64,000 nucleotides of DNA from Bos javanicus (Eukaryota > Chordata > Mammalia > Artiodactyla > Bovidae). The translations under genes were made by a program, and so were the position numbers. Each line of letters opens with the position of its first letter. Position 1 is the stretch's first letter. The notes under the pieces were generated by a model. That model saw only the letters and a list, made by a program, of their open reading frames with translations, did not search any database and had not been told where the DNA came from. The DNA is taken from the NCBI RefSeq assembly GCF_032452875.1, contig NC_083875.1, positions 76,158,178 to 76,222,177 of the forward strand, in the 5' to 3' direction. This document shows, piece after piece, positions 31,522 through 42,779 of this stretch.

Positions 31522-31705
31522 GTTGTTGTTATTCAGTTGCTAAGTCGTGTCTGACTCTTTGCGATCCCATGGACTGCAGCATGCCAGACCTCCCTGTCTC
31601 TCACTATCTCCTGGAGTTTGCCCAAGTTCGTGTTCATTGAATAGGTATTGCTATCCAACCAACTCATTCTCTGCTGCCCTCTTCTTTTGCCTTGGTCTTC
31701 CCAAA
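31522..31705 (-). mobile_element. BovB LINE 3' fragment, diverged
   Basis: Starts TTGTTGTTATTCAGTTGC, then the typical TGACTCTTTGCGATCCCATG and GACCTCCCTGTCTCTCACTA. An older 3'-end variant. Confidence 0.75.
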
Positions 31706-31734
31706 CTTCATTCAGAAGTCTTAAAGTTTACAGT

Positions 31735-32127
31735 TGTTTTTAAAAGACTGATAATACAAAGTAATGGTGAGAAACGACTGGAACTCTCATACATTGCTAG
31801 TGGGTGTGGTAAATTGGTACAATTTGGAAAAAAAATCTACCTACCTACCGTACCTACCAAAGCTAAACACGTGTAGGAGCAGTTTACTTCTGGCTGTAAA
31901 CCCAAATAGAAATGAGTGTTTTTGTCCACCAAAAGTCATTTACAAGAATATTTGTAATAACTCTATTCATAGTAGTCATAAATAATTCATAAAGTTGAAT
32001 GTAGTTCAAATGTCAATCAATAGTAAAATAGATTAACAGGGTTCCCATGACTTCTTGAGGTTCGATAGTTTGCCATAATGGTTCACTGAACATAAATACT
32101 ATTACTGGTTTAATATAAGGGATATTA
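31735..32127 (+). mobile_element. L1M LINE ORF2 3' end
   Basis: Sense L1M text: AACTGGAACTCTCATACATTG, GTAAATTGGTACAATTTGG, CACCAAAAGTCATTTACAAG and a CAAATGTCAATCAATAG block. Many stops. Confidence 0.65.
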
Positions 32128-32336
32128 GGGACCTCCAGGAGGCTCAGTGGTAAAAAAATCTTCCTGCCAATGCAGGAGCTGTGGGTTTGATCCCTGGGTC
32201 GGGAAGATCCCGTGGAGGAGGAAATGGCAACCTAGTCTCCAGTATCCTTGCCTGGAAAATTCCGTTGACAGAGGAGCCTGGTGAGCTACAATCCATGGGA
32301 TCACAAAGGCTTGGACATGACTGAGCATGCACACAC
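32128..32336 (+). mobile_element. Bov-tA SINE with TSD
   Basis: AAGGGATATTA (32117-32127) and AAGGAATATTA (32337-32347) flank a sense full-length copy. Confidence 0.9.
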
Positions 32337-32691
32337 AAGGAATATTAAAAAGGATACAAATAAACAGATGAGGAGGTACATGAGATCTGGAAGGGTCCTG
32401 AGGCATGGGAACTTCTGTCCCCATGGAGTTTGGGGTGTTCCACCTCATGGCATATGGATATGTTGACCAACTTGGAAGCTCTCCAGACCCTATGGTTTAT
32501 GGTTTATATGGAGGTCCCATTATGTAGGCATGATTGATTAAATTGTTAGCCCTTGGTAATTAATTCAGTCCCCAGTCCCCATTCCCTCCCTCCTTCCTGA
32601 CAATTAGAGTGGGATTGAAAGTTTCAACATTCTAATTACAAAGTTGATTCCTCTGGCAAACAGCTCCCATCCTAAAGTTCTCCAGGGGCCC

Positions 32692-33050
32692 TTCTTTAAT
32701 TTAAAAAAAATAATAATTTTATTTGTTTTTGGCTGTGCTGGGTCTTCGTTGCTGTGCAGACTTTTCTCTGATTGTGGAGAGCAGGGGCTACTCTTTAGCT
32801 GTGGTACACAGGCTTCTCATTGCTGTGGCTTCTTTTGTCACAGAGCACGGGCTCTAGGGCAAGCAAACTTCGTATTTGAGGCACATGGACTCAGTACTTG
32901 TGGCTCCTGGGCTCTGGAGCACAGGCTCATGGGCTTAGTTGCTATCGTTGCTCTGAGGCCTGTGAGATCCTTCCAGAACAGGGAGCAAACCATGTCTCCT
33001 GTTTGAATCTCCAGGTGGATTCTTTACCTCAGAGCTGCCAGGGAAGCCCT
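32692..33050 (-). mobile_element. Long CHR-type SINE with TSD
   Basis: The antisense long CHR body ends GCCAGGGAAGCCCT. AGGGGCCC is found at 32684-32691 and 33051-33058. Confidence 0.85.
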
Positions 33051-33141
33051 AGGGGCCCATCTTGAGTCACCTTACTAACATAAACTCAAGTGTGGTTGAA
33101 AGGGACTTATTATGAATAACAGAAGCTTCTCCTCTAAACAT

Positions 33142-33400
33142 TGCTGTTGCTTTGCTAAGTCGCGTCAGTCATGTCCGACTCTGTGCGACCCCATAGACGG
33201 CAGCCCATCAGGCTCCACCGTCCCTGGGATTCTCCAGGCAAGAACACTGGAGTGGGTTGCCATTGCCTTCTCCAATGCATGAAAGTGAAAAGTGAAAAGT
33301 GAAAGTGGAGTCGCTCAGTTGTGTCCGACTCTTAGCGACCCCATGGACTGCAACCTACCAGGCTCCTCCGTCCATGGGAGTTTCCAGGCAAGAGTACTCT
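33142..33400 (-). mobile_element. BOV-A2 SINE
   Basis: Two antisense BovA monomers joined by a linker with AAGTGAAAAGTGAAAAGTG. Flanks CTAAACATT and CTAACATT. Confidence 0.88.
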
Positions 33401-33502
33401 AACATTATCACTTGGTAAATTACAAGAGTTTTAGGAGCTCTTGCTGAACCAGAGATGAAACCAGATATATGTATTTCTTATTATATCACCATATTACAGT
33501 AA

Positions 33503-33675
33503 CGGATGTGTGCTAAGTGGCTTTAGTAGTGCCTGATTCTTTGCAAGAATACTGGAGTGTGTTGCCATGCCCTCCTCCAGCGGAACTTTCCGACCCAGGG
33601 ATTGAACCCGAGTCTCCTGTGTCTCCTGCACTGGCAGGCAGGTTCTTTATGACTACCGCCACCTTGGAAGCCTAC
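33503..33675 (-). mobile_element. Bov-tA SINE, internally deleted, exact TSD
   Basis: ATTACAGTAA is found at 33493-33502 and 33676-33685. The BovA middle, between TTCTTTGC and AAGAATACTGG, is deleted. Confidence 0.88.
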
Positions 33676-33685
33676 ATTACAGTAA

Positions 33686-33890
33686 GAGAAATCAAAATAG
33701 TCATTATTCTTGGTGGTTACTAGCTGGGAAGAGAACCCAAGGAGATTTCTGGTGTGCTGGAAATACCTATATCTTAATCTTGGTGATGATTATACTAGTG
33801 TACACATATATAAAATTTCATCAAGCTGTAGATTTAATGATTGTGCAGTTTAAGTAAGTATACCTCAATATAAGGAAATAAACTTTCTAT
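33686..33890 (+). mobile_element. L1M 3'-end fragment
   Basis: Sense L1M 3' text: GGAGATTTCTGGTGTGCTGG, TATATCTTAATCTTGG, then TTCATCAAGCTGTAGATTT. Confidence 0.55.
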
Positions 33891-34010
33891 GGGAATTCCC
33901 TGGCGTTTCAGTGGTTAGGCCTCTGTGCTTCCATTGTAGGGGGCACAGGTTTGATCCCTGGTCAGGGAACTAAGATCCTGCAAGCTGTGTGGAACAGCCA
34001 GGAGAAAAGA
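33891..34010 (+). mobile_element. CHR-2-type SINE
   Basis: Sense head GGGAATTCCCTGGCG and box B GGTTTGATCCC. Confidence 0.82.
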
Positions 34011-34139
34011 AACATTCTAAATTCTTTCACCTGGATTCTTCTGTAATTTATAAGAGACAATCAGGCCAGGAAGGGGAAAATTTTTAAAACCGTAGCCATA
34101 GGCTGAGATGAACCCGAGAGGACATTGAATTTACCACAT

Positions 34140-35225
34140 TGCTTTCAGCTTTACAAACAAAACAAAAATTCTCTCCAGATATGTGAAAAACTGGGAATCA
34201 CCTTTGCCTCTCCCAGTTCTCATACCCTCTCAATTACTCACACATCTATTCCATCACCTAGCCCTAATTATTTTATCAGTATCTTGAGTCAATTCACATC
34301 TCTCCATTACCCTAGTCCAACTCTGTCACTTATTGATCCCACCATTTGTGAAGGTCTCCTAGAAGAACTACCAATATCCACTCTTACCTCTTTTATTATT
34401 CTGTTCTGCGTTCTGCAGCTTTTTTGAATGCAAATTTGAATAAGTCATCCCCATTCTCACCTCCAGGTTAACTTTCTTCAATATCTTTCTCTTGTTCTTT
34501 GGATAAAGATAAAATCCTTAATCTGGCCTATAAGACCTTGCATGATCTGGTTCCTAACTTGACTCCAGCTACATCTCACACCATACTCTTCTTCCTTTCT
34601 CAGGTCCAGCCATACTAGCCCTCTTTCAATTCTTCCTAACCAAATGCTCCCTCCTGCTCCAGGATCTGGGCACAGCTTTACCTCTATTTAGTTCATGGAA
34701 AGATTGAAGGCAGGAGAAGAAGGGGATGACAGAGGATGAGATTATTGGATGGCATCACTGACTCGATGGACATGAGTTTGAGCAAGCTCCGGGAGTTGGT
34801 GATGGACAGGGAAGCCTGGCCTGCTGCAGTCCCTGGGGTCGGAAAGAGACGACTGAGTGACTGAACTGAACTGAGTTCATCTGTTTGACTATTTTCTATT
34901 GTAATACTTAGTCATTCTTTGGATCTCAGTTAAAGCATTACTTCCTCAGAAAACTGTTCCCTGGCCTCTTTGACTAGTTATAATCCTTCCCCTCTGAATT
35001 ATTCAGTGTCATAGCACCATATGCTTCTCCTTTGTAGCACTTAACACAATTAGAATTTTACGTTTATTTATATGCTTATTTGATTAATGGCTGTCTCCCC
35101 TACTAGAAGATAAGCTCCTCAAGAACAAGAACTATAGTTATTTTTGCTACCATTATATCTCTAGTGCCTAGCACATACTAGCTCTCTACAAATAATTGTT
35201 GACTAAATGGATACATTAATGAATG
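34140..35225 (+). mobile_element. L2 LINE, about 0.9 kb, split by a BovB fragment
   Basis: Collinear L2 blocks at 34140-34696 and 34874-35225 show ATAAGACCTTGCATGATCTG, CTCACACCATACTCTTC, GAACAAGAACTATAG and the CTAGTGCCTAGCACATACTA 3' end. Confidence 0.75.
34697..34873 (+). mobile_element. BovB 3' fragment with TSD
   Basis: A 177-bp sense 3' end ending in (CTGAA)n-type repeats. AGTTCAT is found at 34690-34696 and 34874-34880. Confidence 0.88.
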
Positions 35226-35301
35226 AGCACAATTTGAAACTTCCAAGATTAATGTGTCCCTTGTTTGTCTACTCATTCTAGTATCTAATAAGAATCATTC
35301 A

Positions 35302-35465
35302 CTTTTTTCTTTTTAAATATTTATTTATTTGGGTGTGCTGGGTCTTAGTTGTGCCATGCAGGATCTTTAGTTGTGGCATGTGGGGTCTAGTTCCCCAGGG
35401 ATCAAACCCAAGCCCCCTACATTGAGAGGGTGAAGTCTTAGCCACTGGACCACTAGGGAAATCCC
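35302..35465 (-). mobile_element. CHR-type SINE with exact TSD
   Basis: AGAATCATTCA is found at 35291-35301 and 35466-35476, around an antisense copy. Confidence 0.9.
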
Positions 35466-35489
35466 AGAATCATTCATTCTTAGTAAATA

Positions 35490-35785
35490 ATTTCTTGGAC
35501 CTGAGCATCATCTTTTCTGTGACTAGTCTCCTCCTACCATTACTCATCTCTCAGTCTGGCTAAGATACTTTTCCTCTTTGAGCCCATAGAAACTTTTTAT
35601 GGCTAATTTATCACATTGTATTGTAATGGTCTGTTTTCTCTCCCAATATGACTGTTTCTCCCGCTAGCTTGAGAGCTACTCAAACAAATGACACCCTTAT
35701 TTACCCCTACATCCCTAGTGCCTGGGAAGGCATCTACCACATTTGATATATTCCCTAGATGTTGAATGATTGAATGATGAGTAAG
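35490..35785 (+). mobile_element. L2 LINE 3' end
   Basis: Sense L2: GCTTGAGAGCTACTCAAAC..., ACATCCCTAGTGCCTGGG and the GTTGAATGATTGAATGATG tail. Confidence 0.65.
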
Positions 35786-36004
35786 TGAAATGTATGTTTC
35801 ACAAAGTCTGCTAGGTATGTTCATAGTGACATCAACAGTAGGTACAGGGAAGAGACTGTGATGAGAGTAATGCTGCAATAACTTGCTTTCAGAATCTTGA
35901 GTAAATCTGTTTACTTATTTAAAATAGCTTTTTTTTCTAATTAAAAAAAAATGTGTTCAAAGTGCAATCTTGGAAAGCAAGAAAGGAAAAGATGGACACA
36001 AAAG

Positions 36005-36217
36005 AGACTTTACTGGTGGTCCAGTGGTTAAGAATCCACATGCTGTAGGACAGCTAAGCCCAAGCACTGCAACTCCCGAGCCCAGGAGCCTCAACTAGAG
36101 AGAAAACTGTGCGCCACAAGGGAAGATCCGAAATCATGCAGCCAAGGTCCCGAGTGCTGCAACTAAGACCCGATGCAGCTAAAAATGAAACAAACAAATA
36201 AATAAATGTTTTTAAAA
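36005..36217 (+). mobile_element. CHR-type SINE
   Basis: Sense head GACTTTACTGGTGGTCCAG and an A-rich tail. GACACAAAA occurs on both sides. Confidence 0.82.
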
Positions 36218-36369
36218 GACACAAAAAATAAATTTCCCATAATTCCACCCTTCAGATAACCACTGTTTACATATGAATGTGTAACTTTCTAATTCTTTTT
36301 TTTTAATGTATCTGTATTTCTATATCCATAAATGGTTCTTTTAAAAGATTATTTCAAACTATACTGTTT

Positions 36370-36683
36370 TTAAAAACTTTTACTATTTATTTTTGGCTGG
36401 GCTGGGTCTTCACTGCTGCACAGGCTTTTCTCTAGTTGCGGCAAGTGGGGGCCACTCTCCAGGTGCTGTGCATGGGCTTTTCATTGCAGTGGCCTCTCTT
36501 GTGGAGCTTCAGGCTCTAGGGCTTCAGTAGCTGTGGCTTCCAGGCTCTAGAGCACAGGCTCATTAGTTGTGGCACACGGGCATAGCTGCTCCGTAGCATG
36601 TGGAACCTTACCCTATCAGGGGTCAAACCCGTGTCTCCTGTATTGACAGGTGGATTCTCTACCACTGAGCCACCGAGAAGCCC
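36370..36683 (-). mobile_element. Long CHR-type SINE with TSD
   Basis: AAACTATACTGTTTT and AAACTATACTATTTT flank the antisense copy (14/15). Confidence 0.88.
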
Positions 36684-36698
36684 TAAACTATACTATTT

Positions 36699-37325
36699 TA
36701 TACTTTTAAATAAAAACCTAAATAATTCCCATTATCTTCATTTCCAAACCTTCAAGTCAGCCCTGGTAACCATTCCGTCACAATGCACTGTGCTACAGGA
36801 AGCCCATCAATGGTTGGGGGGACAAAGGACCTGCTTGTTTCTTACTTTCTCTTTGTTTTGGTCTTGCCAGGAAGAATACATAACAAGAAATGCTGTAAAA
36901 TACTTTAATACTCTGGACAAATTGAATTGTGTTATACATGCTTAGTAACAAGAATTCCTCATGTTTACTTGTAGAGATTCTTTGGAACAAACAAAGCAGA
37001 TGTTGTCACAACACATTTCCCTTAATGTGTTGGAGCTAATTAATTATCTTTGCTAGCAAAGGGCTCAGGAGGAAATCATTTCTGTTAGCAAAAGTACTTG
37101 GAATTTTAATTCATACAAACCATAATAAAACATAGAAAGAAAAGAGACCTGAAAGACCTAGGAGCATGAACTGGCACAGATGGTAGCTTAACAACTGCTC
37201 TCTGGTGATGTGAAAATGTTAGAAGTCCCCAAGGCATGTGAATGGTAATTATTTCACCCCTGTGGAAATATTTTTCTGATCCTGGGTCATAGATTATTAA
37301 AGGCAGAAAATACTATAAAGATACA
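36699..37325. other. Unassigned intergenic sequence
   Basis: No gene or repeat that I can support. The 115-codon ORF at 36598-36945 starts within the neighbouring SINE and is not supported. Confidence 0.45.
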
Positions 37326-37540
37326 TGTGTGTGCTAAGTTGCTTCAGTCATGTCCAGTTCTGCAACTCTATGGACTCCTGCCAGGCTCCTCTGTCCATAG
37401 GATTCAACAGGCAAGAATACTGGAATGAGTTGCCATGCCCTCCTCCAGGGTATCTTCCTGACCCAGGGATTAAACCCACGTCTCTTATGTCCCCTGCATT
37501 GGCAGGTAGGTTCTTTACCATTAGCGTCCCTGGGAAGCCC
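37326..37540 (-). mobile_element. Bov-tA SINE
   Basis: Antisense full-length copy ending GTCCCTGGGAAGCCC. ACTATAAAGATA and ATTATAAAGATA flank it. Confidence 0.87.
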
Positions 37541-37692
37541 ATTATAAAGATAGTTTATCTCATTGAACTCATACATTTGTAGGAAACTGAAGCCAAAAAA
37601 GTCAAGTCACATAGGCAGACAACCCATGGGTGAGAAATGGAACCCAGGACCTCTGCCATTTTTTCAACTACTTCTGGGCCTGGTTGAACTTG

Positions 37693-37805
37693 TGATGGTT
37701 TGGTTAAACTCCAGGAGTTGGTGATGGACAAGGAGGTCTGGCATGTTGTGGTTCATGGGGTTGCAAAGAGTCGGACACGACTGAGCGACTGAACTGAACT
37801 GAACC
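37693..37805 (+). mobile_element. BovB 3'-terminal fragment
   Basis: A sense copy of about 110 bp ending in GACTGAACTGAACTGAAC. Confidence 0.85.
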
Positions 37806-37924
37806 ATACAGATCCCAACTGTATAGTGTTCAAGAAATTCCCAAGTTTGTGAACACATCCATGTACTACTGGGAGGGTGATGCACCCCCAGTCCCACAGG
37901 GACAGAAGCTCTTGTGTTCAGGAC

Positions 37925-38225
37925 TCTCTCAGACCACCTTGATGTAGCTCTTCATTTGGCTGTATATCTGTCTTCTTTATCATATCCTTTGTTATATAAT
38001 AAACCTGTAAATGTAAGAGTTTCCCTGAGTTCTGTGAGCTGTTTTAGCAAGTAAATCCAAAGGGGAGGAGGTCATGGGAACCTCCTGCTTATATCCAAGT
38101 GAAACAGAAGTTGTCAGTAACCTGGGGACCTACTACTTGCCATTCAAACCTGAAGATGAGGGCAGTTTGTGGGACTGAGCCCTTAACTTGCGGGATCTGA
38201 CACTGTAGGGTCAGATTTGAGTTAA
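37925..38225 (+). mobile_element. LTR-like or other old repeat, family uncertain
   Basis: Contains AATAAACCTGTAAATGTAAG, GAGTTCTGTGAGCTG, GGTCATGGGAACCTCC and GGACTGAGCCCTTAACTTG in an order I associate with old mammalian repeats. I cannot name the family. Confidence 0.4.
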
Positions 38226-38361
38226 CTGTTAGGGAAAAAAAGGAGGAAGACAGGTTTTTTAAAGATTACTGCATTAAAGTTAAGGTTAACTAACACATCC
38301 ATCACCTCATGTAGTTACTTTTCTTTACGTGTGGTGAGAACTTTTAAGATTTACTCTTTTA

Positions 38362-39352
38362 GGTTCAGTTCAGTCACTCAGTCGTGTCTGACTCTTAGCA
38401 ACCCCATGAACTGCAGCACGCCAAGCCTCTCTGTCCATCACCAACTCCCGGAGTCCACTCAAACCCATGTCCATCGAGTTGATGATGCCATCCAACCATC
38501 TCATCCTCTGTTGTCCCCTTCTCCTCTGCCCTCAATCTTTCCCAGCATCAGGGCCTTTTCCAATGAGTCAGCTCTTTGCATCAGGTGGCCAAAATATTGA
38601 AGTTTCAGCTTCAACATCAGTCCTTCCAATGAACATCCAGGACTGATCTCCTTTAGGATGGCCTGGTTGGATCTCCTTGCAGTCCAAGGGACTCTCAAGA
38701 GTCTTCTCCAACACCACAGTTCAAAAGCATCAATTCTTCAGTGCTCAGCTTTCTTTATAGTCCAACTCTCATATCCATACGTGACCACTGGAAAAACCAT
38801 AGCCTTGACTAGATGGACCTTTGTTGGCAAAGTAATGTCTCTGCTTTTTAATATGCTGTCTAGGTTGGTCATAACTTTCCTTCCAAGGAGTAAGCATTTT
38901 TTAATTTCATGGCTGCAGTCACCATCTGCAGTGACTTTCTTTGGAGCCCAGAAAAATAAAGTCTGACACTGTTTCCACTTTTTCTCCATCTATTTGCCAT
39001 GATGCCATGATCTTAGTTTTCTGAATGTTGAGCTTTAAGCCAACTTTTTCACTCTCCTCTTTCACTTTCATCAAGAGGCCCTTTAGTTCTTTTCACTTTC
39101 TGCCGTAAGGGTGGTGTCATCTGCATATTTGAGGTTACTGATATTTCTCCTGGCAATCTTGATTCCAGCTTGTGCTTCATCCAGCCCAGCGTTTCTCATG
39201 ATGTACTCTGCATATAAGTTAAATAAGCAGGGTGACAATATACAGCCTTGACATACTCCTTTTCCTATTTGGAACCAGTCTGTTGTTCCATGTCCAGTTC
39301 TAATTGTTACTTCCTGACCTTCATACAGGTTTCTCAAGAGGCAGGTCAGGTT
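38362..39352 (-). mobile_element. BovB LINE, 3' 1.0 kb (copy A)
   Basis: Antisense 3' end starting (GTTCA)n, reading back through the C-terminal region and the YADD core. Frames are broken between 38698 and 38738 and near 39000. It lacks about 19 bases (relative to copy B) at about 38997-39005. Nearly identical to copy B at 48.2 kb. Confidence 0.92.
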
Positions 39353-39447
39353 AGCAACTTTCAACTGTACAATACGGTATTATTAACTATGTAGAATATT
39401 GGCCAGCAATATCTAATCTACAAAATACCTTCACAACAACACCTAGA

Positions 39448-39590
39448 TTGGAGAAGGAAATGGCAACTCACTCCAGCATTCCTGCCTGGGAAATCCCATG
39501 GACAGAGGAGCCTGGCAGGCTACAGTCTTCAGGGTCTCAAAAGACTCAGAAACGACCCAGTAACTAAACAACAAACAACAACAACAACAG
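39448..39590 (+). mobile_element. Bov-tA SINE, 5' truncated
   Basis: BovA body from GGAGAAGGAAATGGCAACTC, with an (ACA)n tail. Confidence 0.8.
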
Positions 39591-39709
39591 CCTAGCAAAG
39601 TTTGACACATACAACTAATCCCAGTCTACCCCTTGTCAACTTAAAATCTATACTTAGCTCAAGTTAGACTTAATCTTCAGATAAGAATAATAACAAAATC
39701 ATACTTTCA

Positions 39710-39710
<1 letters not shown>

Positions 39711-39741
<31 letters not shown>

Positions 39742-39840
39742 GTCACTTCAGTCATGTCCGACTCTGTGCGACCCCATGGACTGCAGCCTACCAGGCTTCT
39801 CCATCCATGGGATTCTCCAGGCTAGAACACTGGAGTGGGC
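39711..39840 (-). mobile_element. BOV-A2 fragment with (CTG)10 tail
   Basis: Ten CTG units at 39711-39740 are the reverse complement of the BOV-A2 (CAG)n tail; one BovA monomer follows. Confidence 0.85.
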
Positions 39841-40078
39841 ATGTTACACTATAGTGTTACACTATACAACTATCTTGCATACAACCAAAAATACACCAAC
39901 TCTTTCCCCAGAAGAGGACACAAAATCTTTGGGTGACGTCCATGCTTCACTTTGATATCTTGTAAGTGAAACACTTCAACATAAAGTTACCTTCATTAAT
40001 GTGTCTTATGTTATATAAAAGGATAAGAAACAAAGGTATTTGATACACATCACAAACGTATTCTAGTTAAAGGTAAGT

Positions 40079-40509
40079 TTTTTCCAGTAGTCGTGTACGG
40101 ATGTGAGAGTGGGACTAGAAAACTGAGCGCCAAAGAACTGATGCTTTTGAACTGTAGTGTTGGAGAAGACTCTGAGAGTCTCTTGGACTGCAAGGAGATC
40201 CAACCAGTCAATCCTGGAGAAAATCAGTCCTGAATATTCATTGGAAGGACTGATGCTGAAGCTGGAACTCCAATACGTTCGCCACGTGATGTGAAGAACT
40301 GACTCATTGGAAAAGACCCTGATGCTGGAAAAGACTGAAGGTGGGAGGAGAAGGGGACGAGAGAGGATGAGATGGTTGGATGGCATCACTGACTCGATGG
40401 ACATGAGTCTGAGCAAGCTCCGGGAGTTGGTGATGGACAGGGAAGCCTGGCGTCCTGCAGTCCATGGGGTCACAAACAGTCGGACACTACTGAGCGACTG
40501 AAATGAACA
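40079..40509 (+). mobile_element. BovB 3' fragment
   Basis: A 0.43-kb sense copy from TTTTCCAGTAGTCGTGTACGG to the end repeat, with several frameshifts. Confidence 0.9.
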
Positions 40510-40599
40510 AACATATTCAGAACAAAAAAAAAAGAAGAAATATACATAAAATTACAATCCTTTCCTTGTTTCTGCAACTTGTCATGTGGGCATAGCTAA

Positions 40600-41010
40600 T
40601 AGCTTCTTCCAATACCCATTCCATACTTCTTTTGCCCTCAACAAGCACCTCAGCTGGTTGTGTTTTTTGTGGTAGGAGGAGCTAAACCTTTATTTCTAAA
40701 CAGTCTGGGTCCTAAGTTGTTCTGCTTAAATTGGGTTGTTATAGTTTTCCGTGGGCTTTAATTACAGGGCATGGTAATACTAAAATAATCTCTTAAGAGA
40801 TCACCTGTATTCCAGATGTACCCTTCCACATTTCCATTGTATAGTAGCAATCCAATTTTCCCTTGGTAATCAGGATCAATTACCCCAGCCAGTATAGTAA
40901 CCCTTCTTTGCCTATTGACTGAAAACAAGAGCTCAAATTAGCCAGGTGGCAGTTTCAACTTTGCTTAAATGGAATTGTTGTACTTCCCAGCAGAAGCATT
41001 CCTGCCTTTG
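40600..41010 (-). pseudogene. Endogenous retrovirus remnant with dUTPase-like motif
   Basis: On the minus strand near 40887-40861 a frame carries a GVIDxDYxG motif typical of trimeric dUTPases, followed downstream by residues that fit the rest of that fold. Such dUTPases occur in several endogenous retrovirus groups. The frame is broken, no flanking LTR was identified, and no start or complete domain is present. It is an old, inactive fragment. The ERV group cannot be assigned by eye. Confidence 0.5.
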
Positions 41011-41821
41011 AAACTAAAACAAACAGAGCATTAGGTTATGGGCTCAGAAAGCAAAAATTTTAGTAGTATATTACTAGGCATAATAGTAAGGGCACCACTT
41101 CCGTTTCTACCCCTTGATTTCTCAACCTATGAATATTGGATAATGACAAAATAGCACAAGGAATTATGCAGGCTCCTGGAGAAATCTTTGTGCATATCTC
41201 TGATTTCATGGGATAAATTCCCAGAAGGAAGATTGCTAAGTCAATGGGTATAAGGATTTTTAAGGTTCTTGATAGATTAAATCACACTGCCTTTCAGGAA
41301 GTTCATGTCAGAGTTCATACCCTTTAGAAACATGAGTATTGTCTATTTCAACACATTGTTATCAATTCTGCTACTACATGTTGTCATTATCAACTACTTT
41401 GAGTAAACTGTTCTCAAAAGAGATTTCTGTTGAGGTAAATAAAAAATCTTACAGCCAACATAAACCAGACTTTTTTAGGTATAGTACATTGATAGAGAAA
41501 GACCAATGAGGTCTTTTCTATTTGGAAAATTGCTGCAATTATGATAAAGAAATTTCCAAAGCAACCTCACCTTCTACTTAACATCATCACCTCCAACCAC
41601 AATAGAGCAGGTAGCACACATTCTGTTTGATGTTGGCCAATAAAAATCATCATACAAAAGCTAGCTTGTGATTAGAAAGACCCTCTTATAGGTAAAAACA
41701 ACTATTTGCAATGAAGTAGGCATCTCAGTTGTGTCTTGTAGAACTGAATGCAATGAAATTGTGGAACAGCCTAATGAATAAACAGGGCTTTGGAACTGGA
41801 ACAAGGATCCCTGTGTCTATT
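41011..41821. other. Unassigned intergenic sequence
   Basis: A possible antisense L1M piece lies at about 41170-41340 (GGGATAAATTCCCAGAAGG). The rest may be more ERV-related or unique DNA; nothing firm. Confidence 0.35.
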
Positions 41822-41889
41822 TTCATTTCCTAACCAGGGATTAAACTTGTGCCCCTTATAATGGAAGTGAAGACCACCAGGGAAGTGCC
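41822..41889 (-). mobile_element. CHR-2 SINE fragment
   Basis: Only the tRNA-like end remains (CCTAACCAGGGATTAAAC...CACCAGGGAAGTGCC). Confidence 0.65.
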
Positions 41890-41916
41890 CAATTATACTT
41901 TAAAAAGACACACACA

Positions 41917-42232
41917 GGGCATCTTCAGTGGTCCAGTGGTTAAGAATTCACCTACCAATGCATGGGACACCAGTTCGATTCCTGGTCTGGGAAGATCACA
42001 CACGCTGCAAGGCAACTAAGCCAGTGCACCTGTACTCTAGACTCGATCAGCTGTAATTACTGAGCCGAGCACCTAGAGGCTGTGTTCTGCAACAAGAGAA
42101 GCCACTGCAATGAGAAGCCCCCGTACCACAACTATAGAGTAGCCCCTGTTGGCCACAACTAGAGAAAGTCCACATGCAGCAATGAAGACCCAGTGCAGCC
42201 AAAATAAGTAAATACATAAATAAAAATTAAAA
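41917..42232 (+). mobile_element. Long CHR-type SINE with TSD
   Basis: Sense copy. AAAAGACACACACA lies before the head (about 41902-41915) and after the A-rich tail (42233 on). Confidence 0.87.
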
Positions 42233-42420
42233 GAAAAGACACACACAAGACAATAATACACACATACACAGCACTTAAGACACACACGATGTACCCACAA
42301 CATACACAAGAAACACATACATACCACACACAATACACACAAGACATATAGCACATCATTCAACACACAGAACACACACCACCTACATATTCACAAGAGC
42401 CCTACATAAACAGAGCACAT
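42233..42420 (+). repeat. Degenerate (CA)n-rich tract
   Basis: About 190 bp of imperfect ACACAC, with TACACACAT and AAGACACA variants. The Cys/Val-rich minus-strand ORFs are artefacts of this repeat. Confidence 0.9.
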
Positions 42421-42779
42421 ACACAATGAAGAAGCTATTGTTTTCTGGCTGTTCCATAACACCTCTCACCACTTAGAGGTATCCAAGAGCCCACAATCAT
42501 GACAATAACTGGTTGAAATGGTAGCACCATTATCTTGAAATGTCCCAATAAGATTTGATCCAATGTGGAGGACCTGTAATTTGGAACAAGTAAATTTATC
42601 TTTTTCTCTGGAAAAAGTAAAAAGAACAATCTTGAAAAGACTTTAACATAAGTATGCTCTGAATTGTCAAAGAAAGAATAAGAGATTGAATAAAGCATAA
42701 AGAGAATAAAATATTGTGAAATTAAAACACGCAAAAAATGTGAACAGGTATACATAAAAATCAATCAATTTAATTAATA

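Larger units (their letters stand above)
32440..33500 (+). mobile_element. Old L1M/LTR-like repeat, family uncertain, split by SINEs
   Basis: Collinear pieces at 32440-32691, 33051-33140 and 33400-33500 (e.g. GCATGATTGATTAAATTGTTAG; CCTTACTAACATAAACTC; GAGTTTTAGGAGCTCTTGC) belong to one old mammalian repeat. A diverged copy of part of it is at 56.23-56.38 kb. I cannot name it. Confidence 0.45.

Noticed and set aside
42073..42375. Cys/Val-rich membrane-like ORFs
   Set aside because: Low-complexity translation of a CA-rich repeat and a CHR SINE.
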